NCBI GenBank assembly: GCA_016900015.1
Contig: JACJJM010000006.1
Span: forward strand, 62,001-126,000
DNA from: Phocaeicola coprophilus
GTDB taxonomy: Bacteria > Bacteroidota > Bacteroidia > Bacteroidales > Bacteroidaceae
Length of the DNA: 64,000 bases
Direction: 5' to 3'
Part shown: positions 23,849 to 32,730 of the stretch, piece after piece
Layout of the letters: every line of letters begins with the position of its first letter
Numbering within the stretch: position 1 is the first letter of the stretch
Translations under genes and position numbers: made by a program
Notes under the pieces: generated by a model
Database searches by the model: none
What the model saw: only the letters and a program-made list of their open reading frames with translations
What the model was told of the DNA's origin: nothing

Positions 23849-24853
23849 TTATTTCACTTCCCAGGTGTCGTTGGTCAGAAGCAGTTCCTGGAAGTTGTGG
23901 TAAGGCTTCTTGCCTTTGATTTCTTCGATTTGCTCGGCCACGGCAGTCTCGTAGGTCGGGGCTTCCACGTCACGGATGACGCCGAGGGCAATGGGGAAGT
24001 CAGGGCCTTCCATGAGGGCGAGCTTCAGTTGCAGCGTGTTGTCCTCGCAGTGTGCGTCGTGGACGAGGATGTCTTTCTCGGTAATGCCGTTTTCGCCGAT
24101 TTTGACGACCTTCAGGCCGAAGCCTTCCTGCATGAGGCCGTACTCACGGTTTTCGCCGAAGATGAGCGGTTTACCGTGTTCGACGTAGATGGCGTGCTTG
24201 GCGCGTCCTTCACGTGTGTAGACGTAGTCGTGTGTACCGTTGTTGAAGATGACACAGTTCTGAAGCACTTCGACGACGGATGCACCTTTGTGGGCGGCAG
24301 CAGCCTTGAGCACGCTGACAGTGCCTTCGGCATCAGTGGCCACACAGCGGGCGAAGAAGCGTCCGCGTGCTCCGAAGCAGAGTTCTGCCGGATGGAAGGG
24401 GTCTTCGACCGTACCGTAGGGTGAGGATTTGCTGACAAATCCGCGCGGCGAAGTAGGTGAGTATTGTCCCTTGGTCAGACCGTAGATACGGTTGTTCAGG
24501 AGCACCATGTTAAGGTCGACATTGCGGCGGATGGCGTGGATGAAATGGTTGCCTCCGATGGCCAGGCCGTCGCCGTCGCCGGAAATCTGCCACACCGTGA
24601 TGTTGGGATTGGCCACCTTACAGCCGGTGGCAATGGCAGCCGCACGTCCGTGGATAGTCTGCATGGCGTACGTATTCATGTAGTAAGGCAGGCGACTGGA
24701 GCAGCCGATGCCGGAGATGACGGCTGTCTCATAGGGTGCTATGCCGATTTCAGCCATAGCCTTGTGCAGCGAAGCCAGAAAGAAGTGGTCACCGCAACCC
24801 GGACACCAACGCGGTTGTCCTTTTTTGAAATCTTTAGCAGTATATTGTGTCAT
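23849..24853 (-). CDS. korB: 2-oxoglutarate:ferredoxin oxidoreductase, beta subunit
   Basis: A 334-residue thiamine-diphosphate-binding subunit. RWCPGCGDHFFL and SGIGCSSRLPYY carry conserved Cys residues, and VWQISGDGDGLAIGGNHFIHAIRRN is the TPP/Mg motif (GDG followed by N). With KorA it interconverts succinyl-CoA and CO2 with 2-oxoglutarate using ferredoxin; in anaerobic Bacteroidales it mostly runs in the reductive direction. It follows korA by 26 bases. Substrate choice over other 2-oxoacids is inferred from overall similarity. Confidence 0.92.
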   Translation of the reverse strand: MTQYTAKDFKKGQPRWCPGCGDHFFLASLHKAMAEIGIAPYETAVISGIGCSSRLPYYMNTYAMQTIHGRAAAIATGCKVANPNITVWQISGDGDGLAIGGNHFIHAIRRNVDLNMVLLNNRIYGLTKGQYSPTSPRGFVSKSSPYGTVEDPFHPAELCFGARGRFFARCVATDAEGTVSVLKAAAAHKGASVVEVLQNCVIFNNGTHDYVYTREGRAKHAIYVEHGKPLIFGENREYGLMQEGFGLKVVKIGENGITEKDILVHDAHCEDNTLQLKLALMEGPDFPIALGVIRDVEAPTYETAVAEQIEEIKGKKPYHNFQELLLTNDTWEVK

Positions 24854-24879
24854 GTTTTTTCTGTCCTTTTATGGTTGGT

Positions 24880-26727
24880 TTATTTTTTGAGAATCTCTTC
24901 GAATGCATCCACCAGTTCGCTGACGACGAAAGGTTGTCCTTTGACCTGATTGAATTGATAGGGCACGAAGCCGTCGACCTTCATGCGCAGATAAGCGGCA
25001 AACTGGCCCATGTTCTGCTCGGCAACGACCACTTTCTTATAGCGGCGAAGCACCTCGGCCGTGTTCTTCGGGAGCGGGTTGATGTAAGAGAAGTGTGCGA
25101 GGGCAACCTTGTGTCCGGCCTTGTTCATTTCCTCCATGGCTGTGTAGAGATGTCCGTAAGTGCCACCGAAACCTACGATAAGCAGGTCGGCATCGTCAGC
25201 ATGGCCCAGGACCTTCACGTCGGGCACAGGTATCTTGGCCACCTTTTCTGCACGCAGACGGCACATCAGATTGTGGTTCTCAGGATCAGTCGAGATGGCG
25301 CCGGTGTCGCTGTCTTTCTCCAGACCGCCCAAGATGTGGGTAAAGCCCTCCTGTCCGGGCAGTGCCCAGTAGCGTACACCTGTCTCCGGATTGCGGTGAT
25401 AGGGAGCATAGCCTTCTTTCATCTCCGGAGTGACGTATGGCGGACAGATGGCGGGATATTCGTCGAGGTTAGGAAGTTTCCAAGCAGCAGAACCATTGGC
25501 TATGAAAGCATCGGTCATCAGGACGACCGGAGTCATGTGTTCAAGGGCAATCTTGCAGGCTGCATAAGCGGCATCAAAACAGTTGGTCGGTGAAGTAGCC
25601 GCAATGACGGGCATGGGGGATTCACCGTTGCGTCCGAAGAGCGCTTGCAGCAAGTCGGTCTGCTCAGACTTGGTGGGCAAGCCCGTAGAAGGGCCACCGC
25701 GCTGCACGTCAAGCACGACGAGCGGAAGTTCCGTAATCACGGCCAAGTTCATGGCTTCCGACTTGAGGCAGACGCCCGGTCCGGAAGTGGAAGTCACAGC
25801 CAGCGCGCCGGCGAAGGCCGCACCGATGGAAGAGGCACATCCGGAGATTTCATCTTCACACTGCATCGTGGTGACACCGAGTGATTTGTGCTTGGACAAC
25901 TCATGGAGCACGTCCGTGGCCGGAGTGATAGGATAAGAACCGAGGAAGAGGCGCAAACCAGCTTTTTCGGCAGCAGCGATAAAGCCGTAGGCTGTCGCTT
26001 TGTTGCCGGAGATGTCCATGTAGCGGCCCTTGGCCTTGGCATGCGACTCGATGCGGTAAGTATGGTCGACTGACGAACTGGTGTTGTGTCCGTAGTCATA
26101 ACCGGCATGAAGCACTTTAATGTTAGCTTCGGCCACTTCGGGCTTCTTGGCAAACTTCTCGCGCAGGAAGGTTTCCGCAGCGTGGAGGTCGCGGTCAAAC
26201 AGCCAGCATACCAGACCCACGGCAAACATGTTGCGGCATTTGAGCATCGACTTGTTGTCCATACCCGTGCTGGCAAGGCAGTCTTTCACCATCTGGGTGA
26301 TCGGGGCTGCGATGACATCCTGCTTGATGCCCATCTCTTCGATGGGGTTGTCGGTCTTGAACTCGGCCTTGTCAAGATCCGACTTCTTGAAGCTGTCGGT
26401 GTCGATGATGATGCAAGCGGTCCTCTTTGCAAATTTATACTGAGTCTTCAGCGCTGCGGGGTTCATGGCCACCAGTACGTCACATAAATCACCCGGTGTG
26501 AACACTTTCTCAGCGCCGATGTGTACTTGGAAGCCTGATACGCCGGTCAGGCTGCCCTGCGGGGCACGGATGTCCGCCGGATAATCAGGGAACGTACAAA
26601 TGTCGTTGCCGACTGTTGCTGACACATTGGAAAAGATGTTTCCTGCCAGTTGCATTCCATCGCCGGAATCGCCCGAGAAGCGTACTACCACTTCATCGAG
26701 CTCCTTAACTTCCATTTTTTCTGCCAT
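24880..26727 (-). CDS. korA: 2-oxoglutarate:ferredoxin oxidoreductase, fused gamma-alpha subunit
   Basis: A 615-residue protein starting MAEKMEVKELDEVVVRFSGD; the frame is open 15 codons further, but that stretch is unlike the family. Residues 1-190 form the gamma domain (VVRFSGDSGDGMQLAGNIFS; FPDYPADIRAPQGSLTGVSGF). Residues 215 onward form the alpha domain (LFLGSYPITPATDVLHELSK; GPGVCLKSEAMNLAVITELP; DVQRGGPSTGLPTKSEQTDL). The gamma-alpha fusion is the usual arrangement in Bacteroidetes. A near-consensus -7 box (GACCTTTG on the minus strand at 26770-26777) lies 43 bases upstream. Confidence 0.92.
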   Translation of the reverse strand: MAEKMEVKELDEVVVRFSGDSGDGMQLAGNIFSNVSATVGNDICTFPDYPADIRAPQGSLTGVSGFQVHIGAEKVFTPGDLCDVLVAMNPAALKTQYKFAKRTACIIIDTDSFKKSDLDKAEFKTDNPIEEMGIKQDVIAAPITQMVKDCLASTGMDNKSMLKCRNMFAVGLVCWLFDRDLHAAETFLREKFAKKPEVAEANIKVLHAGYDYGHNTSSSVDHTYRIESHAKAKGRYMDISGNKATAYGFIAAAEKAGLRLFLGSYPITPATDVLHELSKHKSLGVTTMQCEDEISGCASSIGAAFAGALAVTSTSGPGVCLKSEAMNLAVITELPLVVLDVQRGGPSTGLPTKSEQTDLLQALFGRNGESPMPVIAATSPTNCFDAAYAACKIALEHMTPVVLMTDAFIANGSAAWKLPNLDEYPAICPPYVTPEMKEGYAPYHRNPETGVRYWALPGQEGFTHILGGLEKDSDTGAISTDPENHNLMCRLRAEKVAKIPVPDVKVLGHADDADLLIVGFGGTYGHLYTAMEEMNKAGHKVALAHFSYINPLPKNTAEVLRRYKKVVVAEQNMGQFAAYLRMKVDGFVPYQFNQVKGQPFVVSELVDAFEEILKK

Positions 26728-27028
26728 AGTTTGTGTTATGATAAAGTAATTATTTTCTGTCTGACGGGGCAAAGGTCTGTAATGTTCATGAATAAAGCAA
26801 GCTATTCAGGAGTAAATTTACGGATTAATATCGTTTTTTTGCTCCGGGACACAATTTTAGGATAAATGTGCTTTTGACACAAGAAAAGGGGTTATATAAA
26901 ATATATGTAAGGAGACTGAAATGAAAGGAAAATCATATCCTGCAAAAAAGTGACAGAATGCTATTGCGCCTCACGGGCTGGAGAGGCGCAAAATGTGGCA
27001 TTCCTTTTGGAGTGTGAGCAGAAATCAT

Positions 27029-27036
27029 TACCTTTG
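27029..27036 (+). promoter_or_regulatory. -7 box for tRNA-Arg
   Basis: TACCTTTG (TAnnTTTG), 20 bases before the tRNA 5' end. The 200 bases upstream, back to korA, hold nothing else recognised. Confidence 0.6.
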
Positions 27037-27056
27037 CACCACGTGCTTTTGCACCT

Positions 27057-27128
27057 GCCCTTGTAGTTCAACGGATAGAATAGAAGTTTCCTAAACTTTA
27101 GATTCGAGTTCGATTCTCGACGAGGGTA
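27057..27128 (+). tRNA. tRNA-Arg (anticodon CCU)
   Basis: Cloverleaf folded by eye: acceptor GCCCTTG/CGAGGGT, D-stem GTTC/GAAT, anticodon stem GAAGT/ACTTT with loop TTCCTAA giving anticodon CCT, T-stem TCGAG/CTCGA with loop TTCGATT, discriminator A. CCA is not fully encoded (ACA follows). It reads the AGG codon. Confidence 0.92.
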
Positions 27129-27133
27129 CACCG

Positions 27134-27169
27134 GACGGGATGTCGCTTGCGGGCTGCATCCCGTCTTTT
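27134..27169 (+). terminator. Terminator downstream of tRNA-Arg
   Basis: GACGGGATG pairs with CATCCCGTC and is followed by TTTTC. Confidence 0.8.
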
Positions 27170-27192
27170 CATATCCCCCTTCGGAAAACAAA

Positions 27193-27228
27193 CCCCGCCA
27201 ATCGGACATCCTGTGCCGGTTGGCGGGG
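27193..27228 (-). terminator. Terminator of the redox operon
   Basis: CCCCGCCAA pairs with TTGGCGGGG. On the minus strand the stem exits into TTTGTTTTCC, 22 bases after the thioredoxin-like gene. Confidence 0.75.
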
Positions 27229-27250
27229 CAAGCGGCTTGCACAAAGCCGG

Positions 27251-27757
27251 TCACTTGTATTTTTCAATCAGGCCTTTCAGCACGTCGGCCGTCAGTTCAT
27301 GGCCCTCCAGCAGCGGAAAACCTTCCCAGCGGACGATGCCCTGCGGGTCGATGAGGATGACATGGGGAATGCCCTTCACTTCAAGCACATCCTTCATCAC
27401 GCTCTTCGTGTCGATGGCGCTCGTGTACTCAATCACCGGGTCCTTCATGGCCTTCACCTTCTCTTCCGTCTCATTGGAGATGCCGATGACGACAAGCTGG
27501 TCCTTGAATTGCTTCTGAAATTCGTTCAGTTCGGGGATAGCCTTGCGGCAGGGACCGCACCAGGTGGCCCAGAAGTCGATGAGGACAAATTTGCCCTTCG
27601 TGTCAGGCTGCGGCGAGAGCCACTTCTCCACGACCAGTTCAGGAGCTTTCTGGTTGAGGAAGGATTTAGCCCACAGCTGTTTGCCGTCGTTGCTCTCCTG
27701 CGCCATGCCGACGAGCGTACACAGCAGAAGAGCCAGTGTTGCGAGTGTTTTTTTCAT
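27251..27757 (-). CDS. TlpA/ResA-like periplasmic thioredoxin
   Basis: A 168-residue exported protein (signal peptide MKKTLATLALLLCTLVGMAQ). A redoxin fold carries the active site WATWCGPC (Cys67 and Cys70), followed by the cis-Pro loop GIPHVILIDPQG. It is probably an envelope thiol-disulfide reductase. It is the last gene of a three-gene minus-strand operon behind a nitroreductase-like lipoprotein (42-base gap) and a small lipoprotein. A terminator follows. Confidence 0.88.
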   Translation of the reverse strand: MKKTLATLALLLCTLVGMAQESNDGKQLWAKSFLNQKAPELVVEKWLSPQPDTKGKFVLIDFWATWCGPCRKAIPELNEFQKQFKDQLVVIGISNETEEKVKAMKDPVIEYTSAIDTKSVMKDVLEVKGIPHVILIDPQGIVRWEGFPLLEGHELTADVLKGLIEKYK

Positions 27758-27799
27758 ACCAGTATTTTATTATAAGAACGATTTTCTTTCAAGACCTGT

Positions 27800-28453
27800 T
27801 CACTCGACAAACTTCACCTTGCCCATATCGCGCGGTTTGGCCGCGGGCGCTTCGTCGGGATAGCCGAAAGCGATGCAGAGCGTCAGTTCATATCCCTCGC
27901 TGAAGCCCAGCCGTTCCAGGTAGGGAGCAGCCTCCTTGTCGGTCAGCATGAACCGTACAGGGCCGCCCAGACAACAAGAACCAATGCCCATCGACCAGGC
28001 GGAGAGCATCATGTTGCCGCTCAAAAGGCCGCAGTCGACTTGAGAAAAGTCGTAAGACGGGTCACGGGCGATGAACGCCACCGTGGGCGCATTGCGAAAC
28101 ATGTTCTTGAACGAAGGGTCTTCGGCCACCTTCGGGTTCTGCTTCTTATACACTTCCGTGATGCCGTTGATAAACTCCGGATTGTCCACCACGCGCACCT
28201 CCCACGACTGTTTGTTCTGTCCGTTGGGTGCGTTGATGCCACACTCCAGGATGGTCTGCATCGTGTCGCGGTTCACCGCCTGGGGTTTATACTTGCGGAT
28301 GCTGCGGCGCGTCATGATGTTTTCCTTCACAACACTCGCCACATCGACGCTGATGGTGTCTGTGCCCGACGCCGTTTCTTGCGCGGCAGGCGCGCAACTG
28401 CCCATGGCAGCACAGAGGCACAAGCCTCCGATGATTTGTTTCAATGCTTTCAT
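27800..28453 (-). CDS. Nitroreductase-family lipoprotein
   Basis: A 217-residue protein with a lipoprotein signal (LKQIIGGLCLCAAMGSC) followed by a nitroreductase fold. FMN-binding features are visible: MTRRSIRKYKPQAV with its Arg cluster, the CGINAPNGQNKQSWEVRVV stretch, DCGLLSGNMMLSAWSMGIGS, and GYELTLCIAFGYPDEAPAAKPR. Such enzymes reduce nitro or quinone compounds with NAD(P)H in the cytoplasm. An exported lipid-anchored version is unusual, because NAD(P)H is absent outside the cytoplasm; a partner thiol or quinol donor is possible. It starts five bases after the preceding small lipoprotein gene. Confidence 0.85.
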   Translation of the reverse strand: MKALKQIIGGLCLCAAMGSCAPAAQETASGTDTISVDVASVVKENIMTRRSIRKYKPQAVNRDTMQTILECGINAPNGQNKQSWEVRVVDNPEFINGITEVYKKQNPKVAEDPSFKNMFRNAPTVAFIARDPSYDFSQVDCGLLSGNMMLSAWSMGIGSCCLGGPVRFMLTDKEAAPYLERLGFSEGYELTLCIAFGYPDEAPAAKPRDMGKVKFVE

Positions 28454-28458
28454 AAGTA

Positions 28459-28833
28459 TTATTCGTTTGATTCGTCAGTTTCTTCCTCTTTCTCATCGCC
28501 GGACAGTCCGTCCAGAAAACCGTTTATGATAGCCCCGGCCTTTTCCATCGCCTCTCCGGCCTGGTTCTTGAAGGCGGTGGCCGCATATTCGCCTTGCAGG
28601 CGGGCGATTTCTTCCAGCTCTTCGGGAGTCAGGTCTTTATAATTCTCAGCCTTCTCCAGCAGTTTGCTGAATTTCTCATTGGCTTCCTCCCACTGCTTGG
28701 CAGTGTAGTGGCTGCCTTCGTCCTTGACTTGCTCGATGAAGTCCTTCAATTCGTCCACTTTACTTTTTTCTTCACACGAGCCGAAAAAGAGGCCTCCGCA
28801 GAGCAGCATCATTCCGATGATTTGCTTCTTCAT
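28459..28833 (-). CDS. Small acidic helical lipoprotein
   Basis: A 124-residue lipoprotein starting MKKQIIGMMLLCGGLFFGSC, with the lipobox FGSC (Cys20). The frame is open further upstream, but that stretch lies beyond the -7 box. The mature part is strongly charged and predicted helical or coiled-coil (KVDELKDFIEQVKDEGSHYT; EEANEKFSKLLEKAENYKDL; PEELEEIARLQGEYAATAFK) and ends in a Glu-rich tail. No enzyme motif. First gene of the nitroreductase/thioredoxin operon; function unknown. Confidence 0.75.
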   Translation of the reverse strand: MKKQIIGMMLLCGGLFFGSCEEKSKVDELKDFIEQVKDEGSHYTAKQWEEANEKFSKLLEKAENYKDLTPEELEEIARLQGEYAATAFKNQAGEAMEKAGAIINGFLDGLSGDEKEEETDESNE

Positions 28834-28856
28834 GTCTTTTGATTTGGTTACCAACG

Positions 28857-28864
28857 CAAATATA
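28857..28864 (-). promoter_or_regulatory. -7 box of the redox operon
   Basis: Minus-strand TATATTTG (TAnnTTTG), 23 bases before the small lipoprotein start. Confidence 0.55.
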
Positions 28865-28918
28865 AAATGTTTGCAGGAAAATGACGCAAGAAGTTGGAGA
28901 ATATAACATAAAAAAACA

Positions 28919-28953
28919 GAAAAAGAGGCCTCGCACGAAGCGGACCTCTTTTC
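28919..28953 (-). terminator. Terminator of pckA
   Basis: AAAAGAGG(cc) and CCTCTTTT form a stem. On the minus strand it ends GGCCTCTTTTTC, 26 bases after the pckA stop. T-runs on both sides suggest it works in both directions. Confidence 0.75.
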
Positions 28954-28978
28954 CTTATATAATATAGTACAATCCGGA

Positions 28979-30586
28979 TTAGAGCTTCGGACCTGCTGCA
29001 ACGAGTGCCTTGCCAGCTTCGTTGCCGGTGAACTTGGCGAAGTTCTTGATGAAGCGTCCGGCCAAGTCTTTTGCCTTCTCTTCCCATTGAGCAGCGTCAG
29101 CATACGTGTCGCGCGGGTCGAGGATGTTCGGATCTACGCCCGGCAGTTCGGTCGGAACCACGAAGTCGAAATACGGGATGACTTTCGTCGGAGCCTTGTC
29201 GATGGAACCGTCGAGGATGGCGTCGATGATGCCGCGGGTGTCGCGGATGGAGATACGCTTGCCCGTACCGTTCCAGCCGGTGTTCACCAGGTAAGCCTTG
29301 GCACCCACCTTGTTCATCTTCTTAACCAGCTCTTCTGCATATTTGGTCGGGTGCAGGCTCAGGAAGGCTGCGCCGAAGCAAGCAGAGAAGGTCGGGGTCG
29401 GCTCAGTGATGCCACGCTCCGTACCGGCCAATTTGGCGGTGAAGCCGGAGAGGAAGTAATACTGAGTCTGCTCGGGGTTCAGGATAGATACCGGGGGCAA
29501 TACGCCGAAGGCATCAGCCGAGAGGAAGATGACCTGATGTGCGTGAGGACCTTTGGAGATGGGCTTCACGATGTTCTTGATGTGATAGATGGGGTAAGAC
29601 ACGCGGGTGTTCTCCGTCACGCTCTTGTCTGCGAAGTCGATTTTGCCATTGGCATCGACAGTCACGTTCTCCAGGAGGGCGTCGCGCTTGATGGCGTTGT
29701 AAATATCGGGCTCAGACTCTTTGTCGAGGTTGATGACCTTGGCATAGCATCCGCCTTCGTAGTTGAACACGCCTTCGTCGTCCCATCCGTGTTCGTCGTC
29801 GCCGATGAGCAGACGTTTCGGGTCGGTCGACAAAGTAGTCTTGCCTGTGCCGGACAGACCGAAGAAGATAGCCGTGTCAGTGCCTTCCATGTTGGTGTTG
29901 GCAGAGCAGTGCATGGAAGCGATGCCGCGGAGCGGGTTGAGGTAGTTCATGATGGAGAAGATACCTTTCTTCATCTCACCGCCGTACCAGGTGTTCAGGA
30001 TGACCTGCTCGCAAGTCTTGAGGTTGAAGACAGTAGCTGTCTCAGAGTTCAGGCCGAGTTCCTTGTAGTTGTCCACTTTAGCCTTGGCAGCGTTGAACGA
30101 CACGAAGTCGGGTTCGCCGTAGTTTTCCAGTTCTTCTGCCGTCGGACGGATGAACATGTTGGTCACGAAGTGTGCCTGCCATGCCACTTCCATGATGAAG
30201 CGCACTTTCAGGCGGGTAGCAGCGTTAGCGCCGCAGAATGTGTCGACCACGAACAGACGCTTGCCGCTGAGTTCCTTCACGGCTTTAGCCTTCAGGTCGG
30301 CCCAAGCCTCTTCAGAGCAAGGCTTGTTGTCATTCTTATATTCGTCAGAGGTCCACCACACGGTGTCCTTGCTTGCCTCGTTGTATACGAAGAATTTGTC
30401 TTTAGGAGAACGGCCGGTGTAGATACCAGTCATTACATTTACTGCACCCAGTTCTGTCACTTGACCTTTTTCATAACCTTCCAGAGACGATTTGGTCTCT
30501 TCTGCGAACAGAACATCGTAAGACGGATTGTGAATGATTTCCTTCACGTCGGTGATTCCGTACTTGCTCAAATCCAGATTTGCCAT
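28979..30586 (-). CDS. pckA: Phosphoenolpyruvate carboxykinase (ATP)
   Basis: A 535-residue cytoplasmic enzyme that interconverts oxaloacetate and PEP plus CO2 with ATP/ADP. Signatures: [12 protein letters not shown], the kinase-1a P-loop [16 protein letters not shown], kinase-2 [15 protein letters not shown] and the adenine-binding [17 protein letters not shown]. In fermenting Bacteroidales it mainly carboxylates PEP to oxaloacetate, feeding malate, fumarate and succinate, which fits the fumarate reductase operon further right. It has a 120-base leader from its -7 box. Confidence 0.97.
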   Translation of the reverse strand: MANLDLSKYGITDVKEIIHNPSYDVLFAEETKSSLEGYEKGQVTELGAVNVMTGIYTGRSPKDKFFVYNEASKDTVWWTSDEYKNDNKPCSEEAWADLKAKAVKELSGKRLFVVDTFCGANAATRLKVRFIMEVAWQAHFVTNMFIRPTAEELENYGEPDFVSFNAAKAKVDNYKELGLNSETATVFNLKTCEQVILNTWYGGEMKKGIFSIMNYLNPLRGIASMHCSANTNMEGTDTAIFFGLSGTGKTTLSTDPKRLLIGDDEHGWDDEGVFNYEGGCYAKVINLDKESEPDIYNAIKRDALLENVTVDANGKIDFADKSVTENTRVSYPIYHIKNIVKPISKGPHAHQVIFLSADAFGVLPPVSILNPEQTQYYFLSGFTAKLAGTERGITEPTPTFSACFGAAFLSLHPTKYAEELVKKMNKVGAKAYLVNTGWNGTGKRISIRDTRGIIDAILDGSIDKAPTKVIPYFDFVVPTELPGVDPNILDPRDTYADAAQWEEKAKDLAGRFIKNFAKFTGNEAGKALVAAGPKL

Positions 30587-30705
30587 TGTTGTTGAGTTTT
30601 TTAGTTGTAATATAATGAATGATGATTATCTCGCGTTTCTTTCTTTTCGAAAACAGGCAGCTTTCGCTTCGAAAGCTCGCCAAAGCCTGCCTTGTTTATC
30701 GGGTG

Positions 30706-30713
30706 CAAAAGTA
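30706..30713 (-). promoter_or_regulatory. -7 box for pckA
   Basis: Minus-strand TACTTTTG (TAnnTTTG), 119 bases before the pckA start. Confidence 0.5.
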
Positions 30714-30869
30714 GCATATTATTTGATGCAAGGAAAATATATTAAAGAAATATTTCTTTAATGCGGAAAGATTTATATTTATGTAACAGTCGCCCTGCTC
30801 GCGCCTGAACTACAATGTCCTGTTTTATGCCATCCCCATCCTTCGTGAGGCTGCGTCAAAATGAGATTT

Positions 30870-30951
30870 AAACACAGAGGCACAGAGGTACAGAGATTTT
30901 ATTGGGTTGACTTATACTATTTACCCTCTGTGTCTCCGTGACTCTGCGTTT
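30870..30951. repeat. CACAGAG-family long inverted repeat, copy 2
   Basis: Left arm AAACACAGAGGCACAGAGGT then ACAGAG; right arm CCTCTGTGTCTCCGTGACTC then TGCGTTT. Weaker complementarity continues outside (GAGGCTGCGTC and GACACAGCCTC, about 30848-30977). It lies in the 557-base gap between pckA and the MATE gene, next to locus D of the 22-bp family. Confidence 0.7.
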
Positions 30952-30993
30952 GATATTCTTCGTTTCGACACAGCCTCGCCGCTGCGCCCCATG

Positions 30994-31080
30994 GACTCCG
31001 CCCGTGAGCGGAAAGGAAGGTAGCCGACCACGGAAAGGAGGGTAGGCGGGAGCGGAAAGGAGTCCGTGCCCGGCTACCCT
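30994..31080. repeat. 22-bp-family intergenic repeat, locus D (three units)
   Basis: CGGAAAGGA starts at 31009, 31031 and 31053, an exact 22-bp period. The unit tails alternate GGTAGCCGACC, GGTAGGCGGG and TCCGTGCCCGGCTACC. The left flank GGACTCCG is complementary to the third unit, so the array can fold on itself. It lies 65 bases downstream of the MATE stop. Confidence 0.8.
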
Positions 31081-31143
31081 TTACGGCCACCCGGAAAGGG
31101 GATCGGGAGAGGCTGCGAAAGGCTGGGAGGAGCGTCCTCCGGC

Positions 31144-32475
31144 TCACACCGTCACGCCCTTCCAGCGGCCGCTGCGCATGTAAATCCAGCAGAAGAGGAA
31201 GAGCGAGAGGCCGTAGATGTGCTCGGTCGTCCAGCAGAGAGCGACGTCGGCGCGGAAATGATGGATGAGCACGATGCAATAGACCACGTAGATGGCCTGC
31301 ACGACCACTTCGAGCAGGAAGCCCATGCGGGTGTTGCCCGTGCCGGAGATGGACTGGAAATAGATGATGCCGGGGACGTAGACCAGATAGGCCGTGCAGA
31401 GCACACGCAGGGAGGCGACGGCCCCTTCCCGGATGTCAGGGATGTCGGTGTAGATGCTGATGACCGCCTGCGGGAACAAGGCGATGAGCAGCGCGGGCAC
31501 GAGCACGAACGCATAACACAGGCGGACGTGCTGGAGGATGGTGGGGCGCACGGCCTCCACCTTGCCCGCCCCGATGAGGTTGCTCACGAGCGAGCCGCAC
31601 GTGGCGCCGAAGGCGGCCACTATCATGTAGAGGAAGCCCGACACGCTGCGCACGACGTTGGAAATGGCCAGCGGCTCCTTGCCCAGGTGTTCGACGAAGA
31701 GGAAGAAGAGAAACCACGTGGAGAGGGTGAGGAAGCTCTGAATCATCGTCCAGAGCGACACCTTGAAGATGTTGCGCAGCGTGCGCGCACGGAAACGGAT
31801 GCGCCGGTTCAGGCCATACTTCTCGCAGTCGATGCGCCGCCAGGTGTAGACGATGAAGAACACGAGCGACACCAGCTCGCAGAGCGACGAGCCGATGGCC
31901 GCGCCCGCAATGCCCAGGGCCGGGAAGCCCAGCTTGCCGAAGACGAGGATGTAGTTGAACACCACATTGGACAGCACCATCACGATGGAGTTGAGCGTGA
32001 GCGTCTTGGTCTGCGTCGTGCCGATGTAGAAAGCGCGAAACATGGCCGCGACGAAGGAGAAGAAGAAGCCGAAGATGCGCCAGTCGATGTAGCTCTCGGC
32101 CGCGGCGCAGATGTCCGGGTCGTCGATGATGCGCTCGAGCAGCAGGGGCGAAATCCACTTCGAGAGGGCAAACATCACGACGGCGAAGCCCAAGAGGAAG
32201 TAGACACCGTGGTAGAAGATGGAGCCGATTTCCTTGTAGTTCTGCTCGCCGTTGCGCCGCGCCATGATGATTTGCGCGCCGGCACTGAAGCCGAAGCCCA
32301 TCATGAATATCACCATATAATATACAGCCGCGATGGCCGAAGCCCCGAGTTCCACCTCGCCCACGCGCCCCAGGAAAGCCGTGTCGGTCATTCCGATGAG
32401 CTGTTCCATGACCAGGCTCACCAGACAGGGGTAGGCAATCTTCCAGATTTCCTTGTTCGTATAAACTGTCTGCAT
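31144..32475 (-). CDS. MATE-family multidrug/metabolite efflux transporter
   Basis: A 443-residue inner-membrane protein with about 12 hydrophobic helices in two related bundles. Family features: IWKIAYPCLVSLVMEQLIGM then TDTAFLGRVGEVELGASAIA in the first half, and IVAAFGATCGSLVSNLIGAG in the second. It exports cationic compounds in exchange for Na+ or H+; the substrate is unknown. It ends RSGRWKGVTV and is monocistronic, with its own -7 box. Confidence 0.92.
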   Translation of the reverse strand: MQTVYTNKEIWKIAYPCLVSLVMEQLIGMTDTAFLGRVGEVELGASAIAAVYYMVIFMMGFGFSAGAQIIMARRNGEQNYKEIGSIFYHGVYFLLGFAVVMFALSKWISPLLLERIIDDPDICAAAESYIDWRIFGFFFSFVAAMFRAFYIGTTQTKTLTLNSIVMVLSNVVFNYILVFGKLGFPALGIAGAAIGSSLCELVSLVFFIVYTWRRIDCEKYGLNRRIRFRARTLRNIFKVSLWTMIQSFLTLSTWFLFFLFVEHLGKEPLAISNVVRSVSGFLYMIVAAFGATCGSLVSNLIGAGKVEAVRPTILQHVRLCYAFVLVPALLIALFPQAVISIYTDIPDIREGAVASLRVLCTAYLVYVPGIIYFQSISGTGNTRMGFLLEVVVQAIYVVYCIVLIHHFRADVALCWTTEHIYGLSLFLFCWIYMRSGRWKGVTV

Positions 32476-32500
32476 ACTGCGTTTTTCTAAAATGACGGCG

Positions 32501-32508
32501 CAAAGATA
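32501..32508 (-). promoter_or_regulatory. -7 box for the MATE gene
   Basis: Minus-strand TATCTTTG (TAnnTTTG), 25 bases before the start codon. Confidence 0.6.
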
Positions 32509-32696
32509 GCATGAAAGTTTGTAAGTATGTTTATCTTATAATAAGGAAAAGGGAAAGCCGGCGGAAGCACCGAGTTTGACACTCCGGGCCGCCAAACACA
32601 CCACGCACGGCAGAGCGTCAGCCCGCGCAGAAGAAATATTTTGCCCGCAGGGCGAAAATTTCATGCCTTTTCACATACAACTTATGATTTATTTAG

Positions 32697-32704
32697 TAGC
32701 TTTG
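32697..32704 (+). promoter_or_regulatory. -7 box for the iron alcohol dehydrogenase gene
   Basis: TAGCTTTG (TAnnTTTG), 26 bases before the ATG. Confidence 0.6.
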
Positions 32705-32730
32705 TCATATCACTTTAATAAGTAATTACC

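Noticed and set aside
27057-27128. tRNA-Arg as an attachment site for an integrated element
   Set aside because: The neighbours are korA and a redox operon with ordinary composition; no 3' tRNA duplicate was seen nearby.
29087-30595. A 502-codon plus-strand open frame
   Set aside because: It is antisense to pckA, which shows every family signature; no domain is visible in the opposite product.
31066-32490. A 474-codon plus-strand open frame rich in Glu, His and Arg
   Set aside because: It is antisense to the MATE transporter; low-complexity charged composition is typical of a shadow.
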